Part shown: positions 55,127 through 63,892 of the stretch, one piece after another
Position numbering within the stretch: position 1 is the first letter of the stretch
Layout of the letters: each line of letters opens with the position of its first letter
Assembly (NCBI GenBank): GCA_029203105.1
Contig: CP119318.1
Coordinates: 3,548,501-3,612,500, forward strand
Direction: 5' to 3'
Length of the DNA: 64,000 bases
Source: Candidatus Kaistia colombiensis
GTDB taxonomy: Bacteria; Pseudomonadota; Alphaproteobacteria; Rhizobiales; Kaistiaceae
The notes under the pieces: generated by a model
What the model was told of the DNA's origin: nothing
What the model saw: the letters and a program-made list of their open reading frames with translations, nothing else
The model's database searches: none
Made by a program: the position numbers and the translations under genes

Positions 55127-55434
55127 ACAAATTACCTGAGAAGATGATGCATCGCAGCAATGGCGGGCCTTAGGTCGGTCAATCGGACCGCCAGCATCGC
55201 GACTTTTCGCAACGAATCTGGCCAATTTTGGCTGGATACTGCTGCATCATGCTTCCCCCAGATGTCGCTACGGCACGATTTTCCGAAGGATGTCAAAATG
55301 ATCAAATCAATCATTGACATCATTTTACATCAAAGACATCATTTGCCGACACGATCTCGCCGCCGCTTCCGGTCCTCCGGCCAAACGGCGTAAATTGAAA
55401 TCTCATCGAAGCTGAAACGACTCGGACAGGCGGA

Positions 55435-56472
55435 ATGCGGACGACGCTGGCAGATATCGCAAGGGAGGCAGGGGTTTCGACCGCGACGGTCGACCGCGTC
55501 CTCAACAATCGCGATGGCGTCAAGGAGCGCACACGTGACCGCGTGCTGACGGTTGCCGGCAAGCTCGGCTATGTCGACGACATCGCCCGCCCCGCCTTGC
55601 CCGCCTCGATCGGCAGTCAGCCCACCGGCGTCGTCGATCTCGACATCATCCTGCCCGGCGGCACCAACACCTTCATCAACAACCTCGCCGACCAGTTCGC
55701 CGACATCGCGGCGATCCGGCCGGACGTCAATTTGCGGGTCCATTCGATCGAGGGCTTCGAGCCGGTTCTGCTCGCGGAAAAGCTCGAAGCCTTGCGGGGA
55801 AAAAGCCAGGGCGTCGGCCTGATCGGGCTCGATCATCCGGTCGTGCGCGAGGCGATCCGCTCGCTCGCCGGTTCCGGCGTGCCGGTGATGACGCTGGTAT
55901 CCGACATCAGCCATGTTCCGCGCGTCGGCTATGTCGGCATCGACAACCGCGCCGCCGGCCGCCTCGCCGGCTATCTGCTCGGCCGCTTCATGAAGGCCGA
56001 GACCGGCAAGGTCGCCCTCTTTGCCGGGTCGCTCTCCTATCGCGGCCACGAAGAGCGCGAGATGGGTTTTCGCCATATGCTGCGCGAAGAGTATCCGGGC
56101 ATCTCGATCGTCGAATTGCGAGAAATCCGCGACGACACCGAGCGCGCCTATAGCGAGGCGGTGGCGCTGCTCGCCCGCTATCCCGACCTCGCCGGCATCT
56201 ACAATATCGGCGCCGGCAACCGCGGTATTTCGCGCGCACTTCAGGAGGCGGGACGGGAAAAATCCGTCGTCTTCATCGGCCACGAACTGACCGAGCACAC
56301 GCGCCGTTTTCTCATCTCCGGCACGATGGACGCGGCGATCGACCAGAACCCGCGCGTCGAGGCGCGCGAAGCCGTCGACCGCCTCGCCCGCGCCGCCCGC
56401 GGCGAAGAGAACCCGACCGGCCCGGCCACCCGCCTGCAGGCGATCTTCAAGGAAAATATCCCGGAGATCTGA
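55435..56472 (+). CDS. LacI-family transcriptional regulator
   Basis: 345 residues. N-terminal LADIAREAGVSTATVDRVLN is the DNA-binding helix-turn-helix with a VDRVLNNR hinge-type variant (like the rhizobial inositol/polyol regulators). Effector domain: VDLDIILPGGTNTFINNLAD, GIDNRAAGRLAGYLLGRF, IYNIGAGNRGISRAL, VFIGHELTEHTRRFLISGTM, DAAIDQNPRVEA. Divergent from the importer operon and ahead of the dehydrogenase and kinase genes, so it probably controls both sides. Confidence 0.92.
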   Translation: MRTTLADIAREAGVSTATVDRVLNNRDGVKERTRDRVLTVAGKLGYVDDIARPALPASIGSQPTGVVDLDIILPGGTNTFINNLADQFADIAAIRPDVNLRVHSIEGFEPVLLAEKLEALRGKSQGVGLIGLDHPVVREAIRSLAGSGVPVMTLVSDISHVPRVGYVGIDNRAAGRLAGYLLGRFMKAETGKVALFAGSLSYRGHEEREMGFRHMLREEYPGISIVELREIRDDTERAYSEAVALLARYPDLAGIYNIGAGNRGISRALQEAGREKSVVFIGHELTEHTRRFLISGTMDAAIDQNPRVEAREAVDRLARAARGEENPTGPATRLQAIFKENIPEI

Positions 56473-56518
56473 AGCCTTAGCGGGCCTCCGCTTTGTTTGC
56501 CCCTTCCCCACGCTCGCC

Positions 56519-56631
56519 GTCATCCCGGACGCAGCGCAGCGGAGATCCGGGATCCATCCATCCTGGTTTCGGGGAGTCTCGTGCGTCCGGCGGTTCGGCT
56601 GCATGGATCCCCGGTCAAGCCGGGGATGACG
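56519..56631. repeat. Class C palindrome pair
   Basis: GTCATCCCGGACGCAGCGCA at 56519 with GGATCCCCGGTCAAGCCGGG ending near 56631, the complete form of the element. It occupies most of the 312-base gap between the LacI and dehydrogenase genes. Confidence 0.75.
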
Positions 56632-56784
56632 GGATCCCCCTCGCCTTCATCACCCGCCTGTCAAATCCGTATCAGTCACGATGCGTTTCGGCATTGGCGC
56701 GGCGGGCGCGCAGATCCTATCCTCGCGGCCTCAATCGAAACAACGCGCCTGCCAGAGGTCGCGGACATGCCCGGGAGGCCCTCC

Positions 56785-57882
56785 ATGTTTCAATCGCGCA
56801 CGATGACGGCAATCGTCTGCCACGGCCCGAAGGATTATCGCGTCGAGTCGGTCGGCAAGCCCGAGCCCAAGCGGCGTGAGCTGGTGCTGAAGATCGACGC
56901 CTGCGGCATCTGCGCCAGCGACTGCAAGTGCTGGTCCGGCGCCAACATGTTCTGGGGCGGCCAAAATCCGTATGTGAAGCCGCCGGTGATCCCCGGTCAC
57001 GAGTTCTTCGGCCGGGTCGAGCAGATCGGCGAGGAAGCGGCCGAGCATTTCGGCGTCGCCGTCGGCGACCGCGTCATCGCCGAGCAGATCGTGCCTTGCG
57101 ACAAGTGCCGGTATTGCCGCTCCGGCAGCTACTGGATGTGCGAGGTGCACAACATCTTCGGCTTCCAGAAGCAGGTCGCCGATGGCGGCATGTGCGAATA
57201 TATGCGCATTCCCGAGACAGCCCGCGTCCACAAGATCCCGGAAGAGATCTCGCTCGAAGACGCGGCGATCATCGAGCCGCTGGCCTGCGCCATCCACACC
57301 GTCAATCGCGGCGATATCCAGCTCGATGACGTCGTGGTGATCGCCGGCGCGGGGCCGCTCGGCCTGTTCATGACGCAGATCGCGCACCTCAAGACGCCGA
57401 AGAAGCTGGTCGTCATCGATCTCGTGCCGGAACGGCTCGCTCTCGCCAAGTCGTTCGGCGCCGACGTGGTGATCAACCCGCGCGAAGAAGATCCGATCGA
57501 GGTCGTGCGCGGCCTGACCGAGGGTTATGGCTGCGACGTCTATATCGAGACCACCGGCGTGCCGGCCGGCGTCACCCAGGGCCTCGAGATCATCCGCAAG
57601 CTCGGCCGCTTCGTCGAATTCTCCGTCTTCGGCGCCGAAACTTCGGCCGACTGGTCGATCATCGGCGACCGCAAGGAACTCGACATCCGCGGCGCCCATC
57701 TCGCGCCCTATTGCTATCCCGTTGCCATCGACCTGCTGCAGCGTGGCCTCGTCACCTCGAAGGGCATCGTCACCCATCATTACGGGCTGAAGGACTGGGA
57801 CGTGGCGATCGAAAAGGCCTATGGCCTCGACTCGATCAAGGTGCTGCTCCGGCCGGGCTATGGCGCGGACGCCGCCGGCTAA
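56785..57882 (+). CDS. Zinc-dependent alcohol dehydrogenase (threitol/erythritol-dehydrogenase-like)
   Basis: 365 residues from ATG at 56785, preceded by GGGAGGCCC. Medium-chain dehydrogenase: catalytic zinc cysteine in KIDACGICASDCKCW, GHEFFGRV, structural zinc cysteines CDKCRYCRSGSYWMC, cofactor loop GAGPLGLF with VIDLVPERL following. The insert WSGANMFWGGQNPYVKPPVI resembles the mycobacterial erythritol/L-threitol dehydrogenase group as I remember it. Would oxidise a polyol to a ketose with NAD. Followed after 21 bases by the FGGY kinase. Confidence 0.9.
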   Translation: MFQSRTMTAIVCHGPKDYRVESVGKPEPKRRELVLKIDACGICASDCKCWSGANMFWGGQNPYVKPPVIPGHEFFGRVEQIGEEAAEHFGVAVGDRVIAEQIVPCDKCRYCRSGSYWMCEVHNIFGFQKQVADGGMCEYMRIPETARVHKIPEEISLEDAAIIEPLACAIHTVNRGDIQLDDVVVIAGAGPLGLFMTQIAHLKTPKKLVVIDLVPERLALAKSFGADVVINPREEDPIEVVRGLTEGYGCDVYIETTGVPAGVTQGLEIIRKLGRFVEFSVFGAETSADWSIIGDRKELDIRGAHLAPYCYPVAIDLLQRGLVTSKGIVTHHYGLKDWDVAIEKAYGLDSIKVLLRPGYGADAAG

Positions 57883-57903
57883 CCAGAACGGGGATCGGTC
57901 TTC

Positions 57904-59538
57904 ATGAGCTTCTTCATCGGCATCGATGTCGGTACGGGCAGCGCCCGCGCCGGCATTTTCGACGCGGCGGGCGTGCTGAAGGCCTCGGCCAAGCGCGAGA
58001 TCACGCTCTGGCACGAGCCGGGCGATGTCGTCGAGCAATCGTCGGAGAACATCTGGCAGGCGATCGTCGCCTCGGTCCGCGAGGCCATGGCGGCGGCGAA
58101 GATTGCGCCCGAGGCCGTCGCCGGCATCGGCGTCGACGCCACCTGCTCGCTGGTGCTGATCGGCACCGACGACCAGCCGGTCACGGTGAGCGCGTCCGGC
58201 GATCCCGCCCGCAACATCATCGTCTGGATGGATCACCGCGCCACCGACCAGACCCGGCGCATCAACGCGACCAACCATCCGGTGCTTGCCTATGTCGGCG
58301 GCGTCATCTCGCCGGAGATGGAAACGCCAAAGCTGCTCTGGCTGTCGGAGAACAAGCCGGACAGCTTCGCAGCGGCGACACACTTCTTCGATCTCTCCGA
58401 CTGGCTGACCTATCGTGCCACCGGCAGCCTCGATCGCTCCGTCTGCACCGTCACCTGCAAATGGACCTATCTCGCGCATGAAGAGCGCTGGGACGAGAGC
58501 TATTTTCGGCAGATCGGCCTCGGCTCGCTCGCCGACGAGGGTTTTGCCCGCATCGGCACCAACGTCGTCGATCCCGGCACGCCGCTGGGCAACGGCCTGA
58601 CCGAGCGCGCCGCGCAGGAGCTTGGCCTCCGGCCCGGCACCCCGGTCGGCGCGGCGATGATCGATGCGCATGCCGGTGGCGTTGGCTCGATCGGCGCGCG
58701 CGACACGTCGAACCAGCCGACCGACGCCAAGCGCCAGATGGCCTACATCTTCGGCACCTCGGCCTGCGCCATGACGACGACCGTCGAGCCTCGCTTCGTG
58801 CCCGGCGTCTGGGGCCCGTATTTCTCCGCCATGCTGCCCGGCCTCTGGCTGAATGAGGGCGGCCAATCGGCGGCGGGCGCCGCGATCGACCATTTGGTCA
58901 AGCTGCATCCGGCCTATCCAGAGGCCGTCGCCAGCGCCAAGGCTCAGGCCAAGTCGCTGCTCGGCTTCCTGGAGGCGCGCGTCACGGCCCTCGCCTCCAC
59001 GCCGGAAGCGATCGCCCGCCTCGCCGCCACGATCCAGGTCGTGCCGGAATTTTTGGGCAACCGCTCGCCCAACGCCGATCCGGACGCCCGCGCGGTGATC
59101 GCCGGCCTCGACATGGACGAGGATCTCGACAGCCTGGCGCGGCTCTACCTCGCCGGCCTCTGCGGCCTCGGCTATGGCGCGCGGCAGATCGTCGACGCGC
59201 TGGCGAAGCAGGGCGCGGAACTCGACACCATCGTCGTCTCCGGCGGCGCGGGGCAGAGCCCGCTCGTGCGCCAGGTCATGGCCGACGCGACCGGCCTCAC
59301 CATCGCCGTGCCCGAATCAGCCGAGCCGGTGCTGCTCGGCGCGGCAATCCTCGGCGCCGTGGCGGCCGGCGCCTTTGCCGGCACGGTCGCAGCGATCGAC
59401 GAGATGTCGCGCCTGGGCTCCCAGCACAGGCCAGCCGGTGGCACGACGGCGCGGATCCATGACGCCAAATACCGCGTCTTCCTCGCGCTGCAGGACGCCG
59501 ACCGCATGGCCCGCGACCTGGTCGCCTCGGCGCTTTAG
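57904..59538 (+). CDS. FGGY-family pentulose/tetrulose kinase
   Basis: 544 residues, two actin-like domains. N-terminal phosphate loop IGIDVGTGSARAGIFD, IVWMDHRATDQTRRIN, DATCSLVLIG and DLSDWLTYRATGSLDRSVCT; C-terminal GTSACAMTT, ATP-binding VSGGAGQSPLVRQVMADATG. The family (ribulokinase-like, FGGY pentulose kinases) phosphorylates D-ribulose or similar ketoses. With the dehydrogenase upstream it makes a polyol - ketose - ketose phosphate route. Ends at a strong terminator. Confidence 0.92.
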   Translation: MSFFIGIDVGTGSARAGIFDAAGVLKASAKREITLWHEPGDVVEQSSENIWQAIVASVREAMAAAKIAPEAVAGIGVDATCSLVLIGTDDQPVTVSASGDPARNIIVWMDHRATDQTRRINATNHPVLAYVGGVISPEMETPKLLWLSENKPDSFAAATHFFDLSDWLTYRATGSLDRSVCTVTCKWTYLAHEERWDESYFRQIGLGSLADEGFARIGTNVVDPGTPLGNGLTERAAQELGLRPGTPVGAAMIDAHAGGVGSIGARDTSNQPTDAKRQMAYIFGTSACAMTTTVEPRFVPGVWGPYFSAMLPGLWLNEGGQSAAGAAIDHLVKLHPAYPEAVASAKAQAKSLLGFLEARVTALASTPEAIARLAATIQVVPEFLGNRSPNADPDARAVIAGLDMDEDLDSLARLYLAGLCGLGYGARQIVDALAKQGAELDTIVVSGGAGQSPLVRQVMADATGLTIAVPESAEPVLLGAAILGAVAAGAFAGTVAAIDEMSRLGSQHRPAGGTTARIHDAKYRVFLALQDADRMARDLVASAL

Positions 59539-59550
59539 CTCGTCTCGACC

Positions 59551-59583
59551 AACACCCGGTCGCGCATGGGACCGGGTGTTTCT
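59551..59583 (+). terminator. Rho-independent terminator after kinase
   Basis: AACACCCGGTC and GACCGGGTGTT arms around GCGCATGG, followed by TCTT. It lies 12 bases past the kinase stop and isolates the small-peptide genes from the polyol operon. Confidence 0.85.
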
Positions 59584-59737
59584 TATTGGCGCCCCCGATC
59601 GGACGCGACAGCGTTACATAACGGCAACTCCAATGCCGAAATGACAGGCCCCAGCGAGGTCGCGCCGTTCAACGACTTGCGCAGCTTCATCAAAATCGGA
59701 AACAATTCAGCTGTCAGTATCAATATTGGGGGCCAAC

Positions 59738-59830
59738 ATGACCAAGCGTAGCTATGAGACACCGGTTCTGCTCAAGCGCGAAAAGCTCGAGCACGTCGCT
59801 GCAGTCAGGACCAGCCAGGACCGAACGTAG
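59738..59830 (+). CDS. Small peptide 1, RiPP-precursor-like
   Basis: Thirty residues, starting MTKRSYETPVLLKREKLEHV and ending AAVRTSQDRT. Weak ribosome site (TTGGGGGCCAAC). It is a paralog of the peptide at 59943: the first 22 residues match at most positions and the tails differ. YETPVL fits the YxxPxL motif that leader-binding RRE proteins recognise in lasso-type RiPP precursors. The 90 bases upstream (59640-59737) have no recognisable gene. No modification enzymes are in the window. Function unknown. Confidence 0.6.
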   Translation: MTKRSYETPVLLKREKLEHVAAVRTSQDRT

Positions 59831-59942
59831 TTTGAAGAGCGGCTGGCTGCGGAGGGGTATCCGCCCGCAAGACGGCCAACATGAACTGCGCGCTCGACAA
59901 CCTGTAACGTCGAGAGCGCCATTCCAACCAGATGAGGTTACT

Positions 59943-60038
59943 ATGGCCAAGCGTACCTATGAGACGCCGGTTCTGGTCAAGCGCGAAAAGCTCGACCGCA
60001 TTGCTGCAGCCAGCGGCAGCAACCACATACCAGTCTAG
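59943..60038 (+). CDS. Small peptide 2, RiPP-precursor-like paralog
   Basis: Thirty-one residues: MAKRTYETPVLVKREKLDRI, then AAASGSNHIPV. Strong GATGAGG site six bases before ATG, and a perfect terminator 13 bases after the stop, which argues that it is a real expressed gene. Leader conserved with peptide 1 (KRxYETPVLxKREKL); the C-terminal eight to ten residues vary, the usual pattern of leader and core. The tail has no Asp or Glu for a lasso ring, so the modification type is open. It could instead be a small regulatory peptide. Confidence 0.7.
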   Translation: MAKRTYETPVLVKREKLDRIAAASGSNHIPV

Positions 60039-60050
60039 TTCGACCGAGAA

Positions 60051-60083
60051 CGCCCCGGCATCGCGCGATGCCGGGGCGTTTTC
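60051..60083 (+). terminator. Perfect hairpin terminator after peptide 2
   Basis: CGCCCCGGCATCGC and GCGATGCCGGGGCG, fourteen-base perfect arms meeting with no loop bases to spare, followed by TTTTCT. The run lies on the + strand, so it serves the peptide gene; the convergent adenine deaminase ends at 60089. Confidence 0.9.
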
Positions 60084-60088
60084 TATTC

Positions 60089-61891
60089 TCAGGCCGGTTC
60101 GAACATCGACTGGATTTCCATTTCCGGCACCAGCACCAACCCCTTGTCGGTGATGCGGATTTCCGGAATGACGGAGAGCGGGATCAGGTTGAAGCCCATA
60201 TAGGGGATCGAGCAGCCCGCCTTCTCCCACTCGATCTTCAGCGCCCGCGTCTCCTCGGCCACTTCGGTGACCCGCTTGTCGGAGAGCAGGCCCGCGATCG
60301 GCAGGTCGATCTTCGCCAGTACCTTGCCGTCGGCGACGACGCAGACGCCGCCCTGTGTCTCGGCGACCGTCTCCAGCGCCAGCTTCATGTCCGGCTCGTT
60401 GGTGCCGGCGATGATGATGTTGTGGCTGTCATGCCCGACAGACGAGGCGACCGCGCCGCGTAGCAGGCTGAAATTCGACAACACGCCATGCGCGACATTG
60501 CCGGTCGACTTGCCGTGCCGCTCGACGACGGTGACGAAGCAGAGGCCGTGCCGCTCGAACAGGGTGCCCCAGTCGTTCGCCGCCTCGATCTCGATCCTGT
60601 CGTGGCCGAGCGTGATGCCGGGGAGTTCGGTGCGGATGGCGTGCAGCGTGCCGGGGCCGGAAGGCAGTTCCGGCGTCAGCTTCAGGCCAGCCGGCAGCTT
60701 GACCGTCTGGTAGGCAGCCTTCGGATATTGGTAGCGGTCGGAAAGCGCCGCATCGAGGACCGGCGTGATCTTGGCGCCGTCGACGACCAGCTCGCCGCCA
60801 TACCAGGTCGACTGCGGATCGAGATCGTCGCTCATCAGCACCAGATCGGCCCGGCGTCCGCCGCCCATGCCGCCGATTTCGCCATCCTGGCCAAAACGGG
60901 TCGCGCCATGCAGCGAGCCCATCGACCAGGCCTGCTCCGGCGACATGCCGGCCTTGACCGCCTCGCGCACCACCCAGTCGAGGCCGAACTGCATGAGATC
61001 GTCGGCGTCGCGATCGTCGGTGCAGACGGCGACGCGCTTGTGCGAGGCGCCAAGCTCGGTGATCGTCTTGATCGCCAGTGGCAGCGAATGCCACGGCGTC
61101 GTCGGCGGACCGCCGCGCAGGAACAGCCAGATGCCGGCTTCCAGCATGTCGTCGGCGATGTCGCGGTCGATCGCTTCATGCGTATCGGTGACGCCGCTGG
61201 CCGCATAAGCGGCGACGAATTCGCGGCCATAGACGTGACCAGACACAGGCCGGCCACGCGAAAGCGCTGCCGCGATGATGGCGTGGCTGCGCTCGTCGCC
61301 CATGGCGACCGGGACGAAATCCATCTTCTCGCCGAGCGCCACCGCCTCCGGCCATTTGTCGAACAGCGCCGCGATCTTGTCGGGCGTCAGATCGCCGCCG
61401 GCGGTTTCCAGCTCGGGCGACGTCGCCGGCACGGTCGATGGGACAGTCAGGAAGATCGACAGCGGCGCGACGCGCGCATCCTCCAGCATCGCCTCGACGC
61501 CCGCGACGTCCATGACGTTGCCGATCTCGTGGCTGTCGCAGAAGATCGTCGTCGTGCCGTTCAGCAGCGCGGCTTCCGCATAGGCGCAGGCGGTGACCAT
61601 CGATGATTCGATATGGATATGCGGGTCGACGAGGCCCGGCGCTATGATGCCGCCCTTGGCGTCGTAGATCGCCTTGGCGCCGCCCTTGTGGCTGCCGGAA
61701 GGCTTGACGGCGGCGATACGGCCGCCGGAAATCCAGATCTCGCGCTCGACCAGGATGCGTTCCGAATAGGTCGAGAGCACGCGCGCGCCCTTGATGACGA
61801 GATCGGGCGCGGCGCGGCCGGAGGCCACATCGGCGAGACGCCGTGTCATGGTCGCCAGCGGCGCGACGGAGAAGCGGGTGAGCCTGGTCAT
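60089..61891 (-). CDS. ade: Adenine deaminase
   Basis: 600 residues from ATG at 61891, after GAGGATGAA. Amidohydrolase fold: metal motif DPHIHIESSM, FCDSHEIGNVMDVAG, GHVYGREFVAAYAASGVTDTHEA, TDDRDADDLM, SMGSLHGATRFG; C-terminal AdeC-type domain with SSVGHDSHNIIIAGTN, GGVCVVADGKVLAKIDLPIA. Converts adenine to hypoxanthine and ammonia with Mn or Fe. Length matches family members (570-600). Divergent from guanine deaminase over a repeat-filled gap; together they salvage purines. Confidence 0.93.
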   Translation of the reverse strand: MTRLTRFSVAPLATMTRRLADVASGRAAPDLVIKGARVLSTYSERILVEREIWISGGRIAAVKPSGSHKGGAKAIYDAKGGIIAPGLVDPHIHIESSMVTACAYAEAALLNGTTTIFCDSHEIGNVMDVAGVEAMLEDARVAPLSIFLTVPSTVPATSPELETAGGDLTPDKIAALFDKWPEAVALGEKMDFVPVAMGDERSHAIIAAALSRGRPVSGHVYGREFVAAYAASGVTDTHEAIDRDIADDMLEAGIWLFLRGGPPTTPWHSLPLAIKTITELGASHKRVAVCTDDRDADDLMQFGLDWVVREAVKAGMSPEQAWSMGSLHGATRFGQDGEIGGMGGGRRADLVLMSDDLDPQSTWYGGELVVDGAKITPVLDAALSDRYQYPKAAYQTVKLPAGLKLTPELPSGPGTLHAIRTELPGITLGHDRIEIEAANDWGTLFERHGLCFVTVVERHGKSTGNVAHGVLSNFSLLRGAVASSVGHDSHNIIIAGTNEPDMKLALETVAETQGGVCVVADGKVLAKIDLPIAGLLSDKRVTEVAEETRALKIEWEKAGCSIPYMGFNLIPLSVIPEIRITDKGLVLVPEMEIQSMFEPA

Positions 61892-61937
61892 TTCATCCTC
61901 GATCAATGGTGGCAGAGCCCTGCCAAGAGCTCTTCTT

Positions 61938-62057
61938 CACCTCTCCCTGAGGGAGAGGTCGACGGCGGAGCCGGCGGGTGAGGGTTTAGAAAACCATCCG
62001 GAGAGGGCGTAAACCCTCACCCGGACCTGCGGTCCGACCTCTCCCTCAGGGAGAGGT
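61938..62057. repeat. 120-bp nested-palindrome element, copy 2
   Basis: Same architecture as 7191-7312: CACCTCTCCCTGAGGGAGAGG at the left, GGGTGAGGGTTTA, ACCATCCGG core, TAAACCCTCACCC and ACCTCTCCCTCAGGGAGAGGT at the right, with different short spacers. The rest of the 420-base gap (62058-62311) shows only the promoter sides of the divergent deaminases. Confidence 0.8.
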
Positions 62058-62311
62058 AAAGTCGGCATCCTCCTTCAATGATAGTCCGGGATGCCCGGCA
62101 TGATGATGAAGCCCGGAATCGTCCGAACCCGCCGCGTCCCGCGTCGGAGAACCGGATATTCGTCGTGATCGATGCCAAAGTCACGCGACGGTGATGGCTA
62201 TGCTTGGCACGGCCCATCGGAGCGCTACCGCCAGCAGATGAAAAGCACGACCATCGCCGGTATAGAGAAAGTCAAATCTGGAGCCGGCGAAGCCCAAGAC
62301 AGGATGATCCC

Positions 62312-63685
62312 ATGACCGACCTGCGCAACAAGACGATCGCCGGCACATTCTGCCATGCGCCGGAACTCGGCTCGATCGAGATCCTCAGGGATGCGCTGAT
62401 CGAGATCGATGGTCGCGGCCAGATCGCTGGCGTGATCCGCGCCGGCGATGCCGCCTATGTCGAAAGCCGAACGGTGGCAGAGGCGGCGGGAACGCTCGTC
62501 GTCGCGCCGCCGCGCAGCTACATCCTGCCCGGCTTCGTCGATCTGCATATCCACGCGCCGCAATATCCGCAGCTCGGCAAGGCGCTCGACGTGCCGCTCG
62601 AAGTCTGGCTGCAGGAGCACACGTTTCCGCTCGAGGCGCGCTATGCCGACCTCGCCTTCGCCCGACGCCACTACACGGCGCTGGTCGAGGACCTGATCGC
62701 CAACGGCACAACGACGGCGCTCTATTTCGCCACCTTGCATCCGGAAGCATCAAAAGCGCTGGTCGACATCTGCCTGGAGAAGGGTCAACGCGCGCTGGTC
62801 GGTAAGGTGGCGATGGATAATCCGGCAGAGTGCCCGGACTACTATCGCGATGCCTCGGCCGAAGCGGCCATCGCCGGCACCAGGGCGCTGATCGATTATG
62901 TCGCCGCCCATCCGGAAAACCACGGCCTCGTCCATCCGGTGATCACGCCGCGCTTCGTTCCCTCCTGCACCGATCCGCTTCTGGAAGGCCTCGGCGAACT
63001 GGCGCGCGAATGCGGCTGCCATGTCCAGACGCATTGCTCAGAGAGCGACTGGGCACATGGCTATGTGCTCGACCGCTTTGGCCGCACCGACGCCGAGACG
63101 CTCGACCGCTTCGGGCTGATGACACGCAAGACCGTGCTGGCGCATTCGAACTTCCTGACTGACAGCGACATGGACCTGATCCATGCGCGCGGCGCCGGCG
63201 TGGCGCATTGCCCGCTCTCCAACGCCTATTTCGCCAATGCCGTCTTCCCGCTCCGGGCAGCGCTCGCCAAGGGCGTGCGCGTCGGCCTCGGCACCGATAT
63301 TTCCGGCGGACCGACCGCCTCGATGATCGAGGCACAGCGGATGGCGATCGCCGCCTCGCGCATGCTGGAGACCGGCGTCGATCCGGCGCGGCCGCAGGGA
63401 AGCCGAGGCCGTCCGGGCTCGCGCATCGATTTCGACATCGCGTTCCACCTCGCCACGGCGGGCGGCGGCGACGTGCTCGACTTGGCCGTGGGCCAGTTCC
63501 GCCCCGGCTTCCACTTCGACGCCATCCTCGTCGACCCCGACGCGCCGGGCGGCACGATGCGCGTCTGGGACGACATCGACAGCGACGAAGACGCGTTGCA
63601 GAAGGTCGTCTACACGGCCTCGAAGGCCAATCTCGCCGCCGTCTGGATCGGCGGTCGCAGCGTCTCCGGCGCGCTCTGGGCCTGA
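62312..63685 (+). CDS. guaD: Guanine deaminase
   Basis: 457 residues from ATG at 62312, after AGACAGGAT. Amidohydrolase: zinc motif GFVDLHIHAPQYPQLG, then PLEVWLQEHTFPLEARYADL typical of GuaD, VITPRFVPSCTDPLL, HVQTHCSESDWAHGYV, VLAHSNFLTDSDMDLI, and GLGTDISGGPTASM with the metal aspartate. Converts guanine to xanthine. Partner of the divergent adenine deaminase in purine breakdown. Confidence 0.93.
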   Translation: MTDLRNKTIAGTFCHAPELGSIEILRDALIEIDGRGQIAGVIRAGDAAYVESRTVAEAAGTLVVAPPRSYILPGFVDLHIHAPQYPQLGKALDVPLEVWLQEHTFPLEARYADLAFARRHYTALVEDLIANGTTTALYFATLHPEASKALVDICLEKGQRALVGKVAMDNPAECPDYYRDASAEAAIAGTRALIDYVAAHPENHGLVHPVITPRFVPSCTDPLLEGLGELARECGCHVQTHCSESDWAHGYVLDRFGRTDAETLDRFGLMTRKTVLAHSNFLTDSDMDLIHARGAGVAHCPLSNAYFANAVFPLRAALAKGVRVGLGTDISGGPTASMIEAQRMAIAASRMLETGVDPARPQGSRGRPGSRIDFDIAFHLATAGGGDVLDLAVGQFRPGFHFDAILVDPDAPGGTMRVWDDIDSDEDALQKVVYTASKANLAAVWIGGRSVSGALWA

Positions 63686-63892
63686 CGCCAAGCCGTCTTT
63701 CCATCGCGCCATCGCCACAACGTCGATCACCGCAACAAACGACCACAATTCCCGCTTGAATTGAAATTGTTTTTCTTTATGCCCATCGACGGAACGCTAG
63801 CTTGGCAACGAATTGCGGCGGCATCCTCGGGGGCCCGATCACGGCCGTCCGCGCTGCTTGAAAAGACGTTCAGACACTGACGGGGTATGGAT

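Noticed and set aside
59641..59751. A 36-residue frame (from ATG at 59641) as a third small peptide
   Set aside because: No ribosome site, no leader similarity to the two peptides, and it runs across the start of peptide 1.
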